NCBI RefSeq assembly: GCF_037976325.1
Contig: NZ_CP150265.1
Coordinates: forward strand, 6,523,001-6,587,000
Direction: 5' to 3'
DNA length: 64,000 nucleotides
Source: Paenibacillus sp. FSL K6-3182
GTDB taxonomy: Bacteria > Bacillota > Bacilli > Paenibacillales > Paenibacillaceae
Positions 8,289 through 15,836 of this stretch are shown here, one piece after another. Below the pieces are notes generated by a model. The model did no database searches and was not told the DNA's origin. It saw only the letters and a program-made list of their open reading frames with translations. Position 1 is the first letter of the stretch. Each line of letters starts with the position of its first letter. A program made the position numbers and the translations under genes.

Positions 8289-9620
8289 TCATATCGATTG
8301 ACTTAGCATCCAACTTAGGACTTCATAATGCAACGTCTTGTTGCTGTCGGCGACGAACCTCCGCTTCGGGACGTCCGCCCCCTCCGGGCCTGCTTCCCTT
8401 AGACCAGAGTGCTCTGAGACGTGAAAAGCAAATCCCGTATTTCTCGGCAGGAAAAGCCGCCTTCGGTAGGAGCGAGGTCCGGACTTCTCCAGTTCCGCCC
8501 CCGCATATACTCTCGCCGTTGCCGAGGTATCGTCTGGTACGACAACTTCCAACTCCACTTCGACCTTTTCGGATAGTTCCGGCACGATCCTGATTATTGT
8601 CAATGCGTTCAGCCCATGTCCGCTGTATGCGATCTCACAATCCCCCGTCTTGACTGCCCGGATCAAGCCTGTCGGATCGACCGCCGCTGCGCCTTCGGGC
8701 GTTACGCGAAAGCTTGCGTCCAGGTCGACCGAAACTAAACCGCTTTCATATGAGACAAGCGGGTATACCCATGCCTCGGCTCCCTCGATCCCGGCGATAG
8801 GATCACCGGTCAACTCGGCTGAGACGGGCGATCCTTTGTCTCCGAAGAAGAAGACAAGCGGCGCGTATACCCTCTGCTCCCAAGCTGCCTCGTTATGCTC
8901 TGCCATCGGTTCGTAGCAGAACACGAGGTCGTCTCCAGACCGGTAGCCTAGCTTCAAGAAATGCTCCACCATGTGCCTGACGTGATCGACACGCACAGTC
9001 AAGCCTTCCATGCCGCCAGCATCTATCCATAATTGAAACGGTCCTTTTCCATCGAAAGTCTGAACGATGGGCAGATGCGTCATCGTCTCCTCATTGTATT
9101 GGGCAAAATAAGGCGAAACCATGGCCAGCTTGCCAAAAACGTCGGAACGGCGGAACCCGATATGGTAAGTCGCGAGCCCGCCTCTGGACGAACCCATCAG
9201 TGCGGTGTGGCGGCTCTCATGCTTCGTCCGGTAAGTACGGTCGATGTAGGGTTTAACTTCCTCCGTCAGGAAACGTTCATAGAACTCTCCCCGGCAAGGG
9301 TAGTCGAGCTCCTCCGCGAACGAGCCTTGATGCGCGAACTCGCTGTTTCGCTCCAGCCCCATATTCGAAACCGCCACGACGATCAATTTTTCGATGCGTC
9401 CTTCCGCAATCAGACGGTCGCATACGCGGTGCAGGTTCCATGACTGCCCGTTAAATGCTTCATGGAATACGTTCTGCCCGTCATGGACGTAAAGTACCGG
9501 ATACGTCCTGTCCGCTTCCTGCCCGTAGCCGGGCGGCAAATAAACGAAAATGTCCCTTTCGTTGCGCATAATTTCCGATCGGAAATTCGCGATGGATTCC
9601 ACTCGCGAAGGCTGCGTCAT
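8289..9620 (-). CDS. alpha/beta-hydrolase esterase with extra C-terminal beta domains
   Basis: Protein of 443 residues. The N-terminal 270 residues are a putative-esterase (Esterase_D/IroE-like) alpha/beta hydrolase: TYPVLYVHDGQNVFHEAF near 40, nucleophile elbow GSSRGG with Ser about 145, and a likely catalytic His in MAEHNEAAWEQR near 255. The C-terminal 150 residues look like an Ig-like segment followed by a starch-binding-type beta domain (VELEVVVPDDTSATARVYAG). No signal peptide is seen, so action is presumably cytoplasmic, on an acylated sugar brought in by a transporter. It starts directly after the TGA of the upstream paralogue (TGAATG), indicating coupled translation. GC content is higher than in flanking genes. 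Confidence 0.8.
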   Translation of the reverse strand: MTQPSRVESIANFRSEIMRNERDIFVYLPPGYGQEADRTYPVLYVHDGQNVFHEAFNGQSWNLHRVCDRLIAEGRIEKLIVVAVSNMGLERNSEFAHQGSFAEELDYPCRGEFYERFLTEEVKPYIDRTYRTKHESRHTALMGSSRGGLATYHIGFRRSDVFGKLAMVSPYFAQYNEETMTHLPIVQTFDGKGPFQLWIDAGGMEGLTVRVDHVRHMVEHFLKLGYRSGDDLVFCYEPMAEHNEAAWEQRVYAPLVFFFGDKGSPVSAELTGDPIAGIEGAEAWVYPLVSYESGLVSVDLDASFRVTPEGAAAVDPTGLIRAVKTGDCEIAYSGHGLNALTIIRIVPELSEKVEVELEVVVPDDTSATARVYAGAELEKSGPRSYRRRLFLPRNTGFAFHVSEHSGLREAGPEGADVPKRRFVADSNKTLHYEVLSWMLSQSI

Positions 9621-10970
9621 TCAAATCTCCTCCTCTCTTCCCATATCGGGCCTTATGTCTATCCAATTATGAACCGTGTAAACGACTCTTTTGTCCTCGT
9701 CCGTGACAAGCCTTCTGTAAGGCATCCGCCCGAAATCCCGATCGACCTCTTCCTTATCGTAGCCCCGGGTGATGAGAAAATCGAACGTTAATCCTCTAGG
9801 CAAACTGACCGTTCCGCCATACAATCCTTTGCCGAGCTTCGGAACGCCGAACGTCGCATAAATCTCGGCATCTTCCGGCGTTGTATCCGGCACGAGAATT
9901 TCAAGCTCGACGACGACGGTCTCAGATAGCCGTTCCACGACAGTATACATTCTGGCCGCTTCTTGGCCACCATAGCGGCAGACGATCGTCGCAGTGCCGG
10001 GTTTCCGTGGAAGCAGCCTTCCGTCTGGCGAAATCCCGAGGACATCCGGATTATCCGTCTGGTAATCGGCTCTGAGCAAACTGAAGCGTATGCCGTTGTG
10101 AAGAGCGGCAACCGCATTAACGACCACTAAAGGCCCGTCGACACCGACGATACCGTCCCCTTCAAGCGCGAGAACCGACACATCGGCGGCTTCGCCAAAG
10201 AAGTGCAGCAGCGGCATGTGCGCCCGGCGGCTCCAGTCCCATTCGGAATGCGCGGCTTCCATGTCCAGATAATAATAAAGCTCCTCACCTTGCTTCCAGC
10301 CAGCTTGCTGCATATTCTCCGCGACGCTCCGCACGTGGGATGGCATGAAGAACCCCTCCGCCCCACCTATGTCCATCCATATTTTCTGCCCATCGTTATA
10401 AGGATACAGCCGATACTGCGGCGTTTCCTCCAGCGTGCCGGGATCTACCTGGACGAAAAAAGGCGACAGGATGCCAAGCATTCCGAATACGTCCGGACGG
10501 CGAAGCCCGATGTTGTACGTTGCAATGCCGGCCGCCGAGGAGCCCATTAACGCCGTATGATCCGCATCCGGCAGTGTCCTGAATGCGCGATCTACAATTG
10601 GCTTCAGCTCTTCGATTAGAAAATGCTCGTAAAGCTCGCCGACGCAGCGAATAGGATACGCGCACAGGTCGTGGAAATATTCACTGGTTCCGTCCTCGTA
10701 CTTATGTTCGACCGCTACGATAATAATTGGCCGAATCAGCCCTTCCGCCAATAGTCGGTCCGCTACGCGGTGCATACCCCAGGACTCTCCAGAAGGCTTG
10801 CTCGGCTCGAATACGTGCTGGCCCACGTGCATGTACAACACGGGATACCTTACGGACGGATCATCGTCATAGCCCACAGGCAAATAAATGTAGATGTCTC
10901 TTTCATTTCCCAGCCGGGATGCGTGCACCCCGGGTAATACGATTAGCTTCGATTGAGCCGAATTTTCCAT
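9621..10970 (-). CDS. alpha/beta-hydrolase esterase, paralogue of the next gene
   Basis: Protein of 449 residues with the same architecture as its downstream neighbour: esterase domain with RYPVLYMHVGQHVFEPSK, nucleophile elbow GSSAAG near 150, and His in MEAAHSEWDWSRRAHMPL. An Ig-like part and a C-terminal VELEILVPDTTPEDAEIYAT domain follow. The elbow has Ala-Ala where the paralogue has Arg-Gly, so specificity may differ. It is the first gene of the operon, transcribed from the TTGACA/TATACT promoter with a LacI-type operator near 11.0 kb. The final residues EEI overlap the GGAGGAG ribosome site of the second esterase. Confidence 0.8.
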   Translation of the reverse strand: MENSAQSKLIVLPGVHASRLGNERDIYIYLPVGYDDDPSVRYPVLYMHVGQHVFEPSKPSGESWGMHRVADRLLAEGLIRPIIIVAVEHKYEDGTSEYFHDLCAYPIRCVGELYEHFLIEELKPIVDRAFRTLPDADHTALMGSSAAGIATYNIGLRRPDVFGMLGILSPFFVQVDPGTLEETPQYRLYPYNDGQKIWMDIGGAEGFFMPSHVRSVAENMQQAGWKQGEELYYYLDMEAAHSEWDWSRRAHMPLLHFFGEAADVSVLALEGDGIVGVDGPLVVVNAVAALHNGIRFSLLRADYQTDNPDVLGISPDGRLLPRKPGTATIVCRYGGQEAARMYTVVERLSETVVVELEILVPDTTPEDAEIYATFGVPKLGKGLYGGTVSLPRGLTFDFLITRGYDKEEVDRDFGRMPYRRLVTDEDKRVVYTVHNWIDIRPDMGREEEI

Positions 10971-11011
10971 ATTGCATAGCCCCTTCTGAGAACTTCATTC
11001 TTCAAGTTTCA

Positions 11012-11062
11012 ACTTAACCGGTTAAGTGGCTTCAGTATAGGGCGTTTCCCGTGGCTTGTCAA
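11012..11062 (-). promoter_or_regulatory. sigma-A promoter and LacI-type operator of the esterase operon
   Basis: On the minus strand, TTGACA (11062-11057), 17 bp, then TATACT (11039-11034): a near-consensus sigma-A promoter. Six bases further is the perfect 16-bp palindrome ACTTAACCGGTTAAGT (11027-11012), with the central CG typical of LacI-family operators, placed over the expected start site. The divergent LacI-type gene begins at 11141 and is the obvious candidate repressor. Confidence 0.85.
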
Positions 11063-11140
11063 CGGCAAGTTTGACATCCTTCCAAGTTCGGACTTATGAT
11101 TATCTAAACTTTTGATCCTAACGAGGCGGTTACTGATACG

Positions 11141-12067
11141 ATGAAAAAAACGACACTTCGCGACGTAGCCAAAGAAGCCGGCGTCTCCGTCGCCACCGTA
11201 AGCTATGTCCTTAATTACGTGAGCACCCAGACGATTCCAGAAGAGACGCGGCAGCGGGTCTTTACGGCAGCGAGCAAGCTTCATTACGTTCAAAATTTGA
11301 CGGCGAAGTCGCTCTCACTGGGTAAAACCAACGTCCTCGGCGTGCTGTTCGTCAGCACCGGAGACGCCCGCATTCCAAAGCCGGTCAGCTACGGAGCTTT
11401 CCTTGACGGATTAGAGCGCCGATGCCGGGAGAAGAGCTATCATCTCCTTGTATCCCAAATTGATCCGGCCAAACCCAATTTCGAGATCATTGCCGAGCGC
11501 AAGCTGGATGGCGTCTTTCTGATTGACGCTATGGCCCAATCCTTCCATGCGATATCGAGGAATCTGCAATACGGCTCGCCGTTGGTTATCGTGGACAGCT
11601 TGATCGACGATTCCTTGTTCCGGCAAGTCAATCCTGATTTCCAACGATTGTTCAGTGATCTGAACTCGTCATTGCCGGCCGGACAGCCTTATGCACTCAT
11701 TCACGAACACATGTCGAACGAGCGGTATCACGAAATCATTCGATCCGCCTCGGGATTGGACGAATCGCTCGTATTTGCGACCACCAGCGACGAAGAGTCG
11801 CTCAAGCAATTTATCCAGCAGCACGAGAACAAGCCTCTCGTCGTCTTCAACGAATTTTTGGCCTTGCAGGTACTGAAGTACCTAAGCCCGGAGAACCTTG
11901 TCGTCGTCTGCACCTCGGAATGCCCGGAACTCCTTCCCGAGCAGGTCACAAAGTTCGTTTTCACTCGTTCCAAGTCCGAGGTCGCTTTCGGCTTGATGAG
12001 CGCGCTACTGCACACTCCTTTCGGCACTTCCGAGGATCAGTACATCTCTCTGAGCAAGAAGGATTAA
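11141..12067 (+). CDS. LacI-family transcriptional regulator
   Basis: Protein of 308 residues. The N-terminal helix-turn-helix reads TTLRDVAKEAGVSVATVSYV with LNYVSTQTIPEETRQRVF completing the DNA-binding headpiece. The hinge helix is followed by a periplasmic-binding-protein-like core (NVLGVLFVSTGDARIPKPVS onwards). The core is a little shorter than the usual 330-345 residues and its second half is divergent (SLPAGQPYALIHEHMSNERY), so effector binding may be unusual. It is divergent from the esterase operon, with the palindromic operator between them, and most likely represses that operon until an acylated sugar or breakdown product appears. Like the esterases it is GC-rich. Confidence 0.85.
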   Translation: MKKTTLRDVAKEAGVSVATVSYVLNYVSTQTIPEETRQRVFTAASKLHYVQNLTAKSLSLGKTNVLGVLFVSTGDARIPKPVSYGAFLDGLERRCREKSYHLLVSQIDPAKPNFEIIAERKLDGVFLIDAMAQSFHAISRNLQYGSPLVIVDSLIDDSLFRQVNPDFQRLFSDLNSSLPAGQPYALIHEHMSNERYHEIIRSASGLDESLVFATTSDEESLKQFIQQHENKPLVVFNEFLALQVLKYLSPENLVVVCTSECPELLPEQVTKFVFTRSKSEVAFGLMSALLHTPFGTSEDQYISLSKKD

Positions 12068-12141
12068 ACGGCTGGGGCTCGTCATGAACCTATGAGACAT
12101 AGAGGATGAACAGATCCATAGAACGAGTAGCTCGCTGTATC

Positions 12142-12264
12142 TTTAAGACGGATTTCGCTAACCATGCGCATTTCCTCGCGGAAGAACAGTTTGACATCGA
12201 ACCCCATGATTACGTCCATTGGTTCAATTTCCATAAACCACGGGACACTAGATTATTTTATTAA
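12142..12264 (+). pseudogene. C-terminal fragment of an IS3-family transposase
   Basis: About 40 codons in one frame read FKTDFANHAHFLAEEQFDIE then PHDYVHWFNFHKPRD and end at TAA. This matches the end of IS3-family OrfB (K-T-E-F ... F-D-Y-V-x-W-F-N-x-x-R). The catalytic core and the element ends are gone. Confidence 0.65.
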
Positions 12265-12439
12265 ATGACATGGTTATCTTTAATACGTTTGCAGATGATG
12301 AATTCTAATATGTTGTGACATGAAGTTAATCCACCAGTTGAACATATACATTTTTCAATTAGACTTATAATTGAAAAATAGAGTTGCACCTAGTCAATTT
12401 ACAGGAATTCTAAAGGTACCTTAATTAAATAATCTAAAA

Positions 12440-12472
12440 GAAATGCTCGCCTTTGAATTAGGCGAGCATTTC
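12440..12472 (+). terminator. hairpin terminator in the gap between the LacI gene and the isomerase
   Basis: Arms GAAATGCTCGCC (12440-12451) and GGCGAGCATTTC (12461-12472) followed by TTTCTTTA. It is symmetrical enough to work on both strands. In the rest of the 12.07-12.73 kb gap I see only the IS3 fragment and AT-rich sequence. Confidence 0.7.
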
Positions 12473-12729
12473 TTTCTTTAAAAAAAGCTTAGTAATATTC
12501 AGAATTTCTTCAGAAAGTTCCTAGTCAGTAACTAAGCATTCTTCTCTATACTGATATTGTCGGGCGACCTCTACACTATTTATGTCTGCCTTTTTCAATT
12601 GTTGCTAGCCTCTTTCATGAACGCATGTTTATGCCATTATCACATACATTTCATAAATTGGCTGTCATTCCCTTTGCAGCAACAAAATTTTATTTTTTCA
12701 AAGTGCTCATTCTTATCAAAATATTGATC

Positions 12730-12757
12730 TTGTATAAACACGTGTTTATGTTATACT
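12730..12757 (+). promoter_or_regulatory. promoter with operator palindrome inside the spacer
   Basis: TTGTAT (12730-12735), 16 bp, TATACT (12752-12757) forms a sigma-A type promoter. The perfect palindrome ATAAACACGTGTTTAT (12734-12749) fills the spacer, so a bound regulator would block polymerase. The regulator is not identified in the window. Confidence 0.65.
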
Positions 12758-12817
12758 TTGCTCAACATAAGTTATTCCTGCCAGCGAGAAAACATCCGAA
12801 CAAAGGACGGGGTTTCG

Positions 12818-13651
12818 ATGAGGCTTGGAGGTCAGGTTTTTCTAGAAAATAAAAATCCTGAAAGTTGGTCAAATGCACTTATACAAGCGGGCTTCCGCGC
12901 AACAACCTGCCCCATAGACGGCAATGAAGATATTAGCGAGCTGGATGATTACTTAGCCGCAGCAGCAAAACATGATATTCTGATTTCCGAGGTCGGCGCA
13001 TGGAGCAACCCCATTAGCCGAAATGAGGAAACAAGGCGCAAAGCGATTGCATACTGCATGCAGCGTCTGGAACTTGCAGAACGGATGGCTGCGCAGTGCT
13101 GCGTAAACATTGCCGGGTCACGCGGCGAACAATGGGACGGACCTGATCTAGACAATTTCAGCGATGAAACCTTTGAGCTCATTGTAGAGACGACACGTGA
13201 AATTATCGATGCGGTTAAACCAGAGAGAACCGTATTTGCCTTGGAAATGATGCCGTGGGTATTCCCAGATTCGGCTGACTCCTATCTTTCCTTGATCAAA
13301 GCGATCGATCGCAAAGGCTTTGGCGTACACTTCGATCCCGTCAATATCATTAGCAGCCCTCGGGCCTATTACCAAAATGGCGAGATCATCCGTGATTTTT
13401 TTACAAAGCTTGGGCCATATATTCGGAATTGCCATGCGAAGGATATTTTGCTGCGCGGCCAATTGACCGTTCATATGGATGAGGTCATCCCAGGTCAAGG
13501 TGTGCTTGATTACCGGACATTTCTTACCGAGCTGAACAAGCTGCACCCGGATACGACGCTCATTATCGAGCACCTATCCACCAATGAGCAGTATCAGCAA
13601 GCTCGGGAGTACATATGCAAGACGGCTTCAGAGCTTAATATATCGCTGTAA
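12818..13651 (+). CDS. sugar phosphate isomerase/epimerase-like TIM-barrel protein
   Basis: A protein of 277 residues from the ATG at 12818, which has an AGGACGGGG ribosome site. An in-frame ATG 60 bp upstream lies too close to the promoter. It is an AP-endonuclease-2/xylose-isomerase-like TIM barrel, with metal-ligand candidates FALEMMPWVF (Glu), GFGVHFDPVN (His, Asp), NCHAKDI (His) and LIIEHLS (Glu). Such proteins isomerise or epimerise sugars, ketoses or inositols, and the exact substrate cannot be read. It is co-transcribed with the UPF0303 gene 14 bp downstream. Confidence 0.8.
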   Translation: MRLGGQVFLENKNPESWSNALIQAGFRATTCPIDGNEDISELDDYLAAAAKHDILISEVGAWSNPISRNEETRRKAIAYCMQRLELAERMAAQCCVNIAGSRGEQWDGPDLDNFSDETFELIVETTREIIDAVKPERTVFALEMMPWVFPDSADSYLSLIKAIDRKGFGVHFDPVNIISSPRAYYQNGEIIRDFFTKLGPYIRNCHAKDILLRGQLTVHMDEVIPGQGVLDYRTFLTELNKLHPDTTLIIEHLSTNEQYQQAREYICKTASELNISL

Positions 13652-13665
13652 AGGAGATCGGCATA

Positions 13666-14136
13666 ATGAATCACGAACAACTCCTAGAGGAATTGAAGCG
13701 CGAGGAAGAGGAGCTGCAATTCGACTCCTTCACGAACGAAACCGCGCTGCATGTCGGACTTGGGCTCATTGAGCAGGCCAAATCGGAGAACAAGTCGGTA
13801 ATGATTGATATTCGAAAAGGCGAACAACAGCTGTTTCACTATGCTTTTCCGGGCACCTCGGCAGACAATGATGATTGGGTCATGCGAAAAGCACGCGTCG
13901 TCAATCGTTTTGGAGTCAGCTCCTATCGTATGGAAATCGAGTTGCGCGCTGCCGGTACAACGCTTGCCGAGCGTTTTTCGTTATCCCCTTCGCTCTATGC
14001 TCCTTATAACGGAGCGTATCCCATCTACGCTCGAGGGTTCGGGGTAATCGGAACCATTGCTGTATCCGGATTGCCGGATGATCAAGATCATAAGCTGATC
14101 ACTTCTGTGCTCCGAAATATACTTAAACGAGCCTAA
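13666..14136 (+). CDS. UPF0303 / GlcG-HbpS-like (heme-degrading-fold) protein
   Basis: Protein of 156 residues matching the UPF0303 family, related in fold to GlcG/HbpS. It has an N-terminal acidic helix (LLEELKREEEELQFDSFTNE), then TALHVGLGLIEQAKSENKSV, MIDIRKGEQQLFHYAFPGTS, an RKARVVNRFGVSSYRM segment, and the conserved C-terminal GFGVIGTIAVSGLP. Family members have no firmly assigned reaction. It follows the TIM-barrel gene with a GGAGATCGGCATA ribosome site, suggesting a shared catabolic or redox-sensing role. Confidence 0.85.
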   Translation: MNHEQLLEELKREEEELQFDSFTNETALHVGLGLIEQAKSENKSVMIDIRKGEQQLFHYAFPGTSADNDDWVMRKARVVNRFGVSSYRMEIELRAAGTTLAERFSLSPSLYAPYNGAYPIYARGFGVIGTIAVSGLPDDQDHKLITSVLRNILKRA

Positions 14137-14154
14137 ATGTAGGTTCCAATAGAA

Positions 14155-14198
14155 AAAAGGCAGCAGCGAAAGGATTTCTCCTCTAGCTGCTGCCTTTT
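14155..14198. terminator. bidirectional terminator between UPF0303 and thrC
   Basis: Arms AAAAGGCAGCAGC (14155-14167) and GCTGCTGCC plus TTTT (14186-14198). It has an A run on one side and a T run on the other, and lies between two convergent genes. Confidence 0.8.
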
Positions 14199-14221
14199 CC
14201 ATCGTATCCAAGCATGAATGA

Positions 14222-15616
14222 TTATGCGTTATAAAATGCTTCTAATTCGCTAACGACCGCTGCAAGCGATCCGTCTACGCGAGTCTGACGCTGTTCTTTG
14301 CTGAACAGCGAAGCGATTTGCTCAGGGAATTGCTGCTCGATGCCGCAAAGCTCGATGGCTTCGTTGAACTTAGCCGGATGAGCCGTCGCAAGCGAGATCG
14401 TGATTCCTTGTTCATTGCTGTATTTGTCAGCCGCAGCGACGCCGCAAGCTGAATGCGGATCAAGCAGGTAGCCGTTTTCCGCTTCATATTTCTTAATCGT
14501 GCTCAGGCACTCTTGGCCTTGTACGCCATGCGCGCCAAACTCGGCTTGCACTCTGCTCAGCGCATCGCCGGCAATGACGATTTGTCCTTCGGCTTTGAAC
14601 TGATCCATCAGACTGCGAATTTGAGCAGCATCCTCGCCAAGCACATAATACAAGTAACGCTCAAAGTTGCTGGCTACTTGAATGTCCATCGATGGGCTGT
14701 ACGTGCTGCGGAAGTCGCCCGGCTTGTACACGCCCTCAAGAATAAAGCGCTCCAAAATATTGTTCTCATTCGTAGCTAGAATGAGCTTGCCTACAGGAAG
14801 TCCCATACGCTTCGCTAGGTAACCTGCAAAAATATCACCGAAGTTGCCTGTCGGTACGCTAAAGTTAACCTGCTTCGCATCCGTCTGCTTCGCCACTTGG
14901 AAGTAGGCATAGAAATAGTAAACCGTCTGCGCCAAGATTCGAACAAAGTTGATGGAGTTGATCGCCGCAAGCTGATTGTTAGCTTTAAAATCAAGGTCAG
15001 CGAACAAATCCTTAATCATGCGCTGGCAATCGTCGAAGTTGCCATCTACAGATAGATTCAGTACATTGTCGTCCTGAACCGTCGTCATTTGCAGCTCTTG
15101 TACTTTACTTACTTTGCCATGTGGATGTAGAATACAAATCTTGATGCCGTCTTTGCCTTTAACGCCCTCGATTGCTGAAGCTCCTGTATCGCCGGAAGTA
15201 GCACCGAGTATATGAATTTTTTTATTTTGCTTCGCTGCAACATACGTATAAAGCTGGCCCATGAACTGAAGCGCGATATCTTTAAATGCAAAGGTAGGAC
15301 CGTGGAACAGCTCCAGCAAATAAAGATCATCCTTCAGCTTGCGGACAGGCGTTACTTCCGGGTCACGGAAAGTAGCATAGCTCGCGTACACCATATCCTT
15401 CAAATCCTGTGCTGGAATCTCATCATTCGTAAAATATGAGAATATAGCAAGTACAAGCTCTTGATAGTTAAGATTCTGCCATTCCTTTAATGTTTCAGCT
15501 GAAATAACTGGAATTTCGCTCGGAACAAGCAGTCCTCCATCGTTGCCTAAGCCCATCATAAACGCATCGATAAACCCTATTTTGCCAACATTTCCTCTTG
15601 TACTAATGTACTCCAT
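14222..15616 (-). CDS. thrC: threonine synthase
   Basis: PLP-dependent enzyme of 464 residues converting O-phospho-L-homoserine to threonine. It is of the longer thrC class, which starts MEYISTRG and contains DGGLLVPSEIP near 28. The PLP-lysine motif is FHGPTFAFKDIALQFMGQ near residue 110. The glycine-rich phosphate region is GATSGDTGASAIEGVKG and the Asn-rich core SVPTGNFGDIFAGYLAKRMG. It is not flanked by hom or thrB, so it is an isolated locus. A typical ribosome site (GGAGGC) precedes the ATG. Confidence 0.95.
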   Translation of the reverse strand: MEYISTRGNVGKIGFIDAFMMGLGNDGGLLVPSEIPVISAETLKEWQNLNYQELVLAIFSYFTNDEIPAQDLKDMVYASYATFRDPEVTPVRKLKDDLYLLELFHGPTFAFKDIALQFMGQLYTYVAAKQNKKIHILGATSGDTGASAIEGVKGKDGIKICILHPHGKVSKVQELQMTTVQDDNVLNLSVDGNFDDCQRMIKDLFADLDFKANNQLAAINSINFVRILAQTVYYFYAYFQVAKQTDAKQVNFSVPTGNFGDIFAGYLAKRMGLPVGKLILATNENNILERFILEGVYKPGDFRSTYSPSMDIQVASNFERYLYYVLGEDAAQIRSLMDQFKAEGQIVIAGDALSRVQAEFGAHGVQGQECLSTIKKYEAENGYLLDPHSACGVAAADKYSNEQGITISLATAHPAKFNEAIELCGIEQQFPEQIASLFSKEQRQTRVDGSLAAVVSELEAFYNA

Positions 15617-15798
15617 CTGTAAATAGCCTCCTACATGCGCACAATTATCGTCAAATTTCGTTATCTAAATCATATCATCGTTTTCCATAATAATCGATTG
15701 TTTTCACAACAGTATATCATTTTTATCGTCTAACAAGCTAAAACGCATTCGGCGTTCTTTAGAAAAAAAATATACTGCCTTATATTTAAATAAACGAA

Positions 15799-15823
15799 AG
15801 ACATCCCTTATTTTGGGATGTCT
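15799..15823 (-). terminator. terminator of the GH43-like SLH gene
   Basis: Arms AGACATCCC (15799-15807) and GGGATGTCT (15815-15823). On the minus strand it is followed by TTCGTTTATTT, 14 bp past the stop codon. Confidence 0.85.
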
Positions 15824-15836
15824 CGCGTTAAACCTG

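Noticed and set aside
8066..8593. 175-residue plus-strand frame
   Set aside because: Antisense to the esterase end and the collapsed transporter; no family resemblance.
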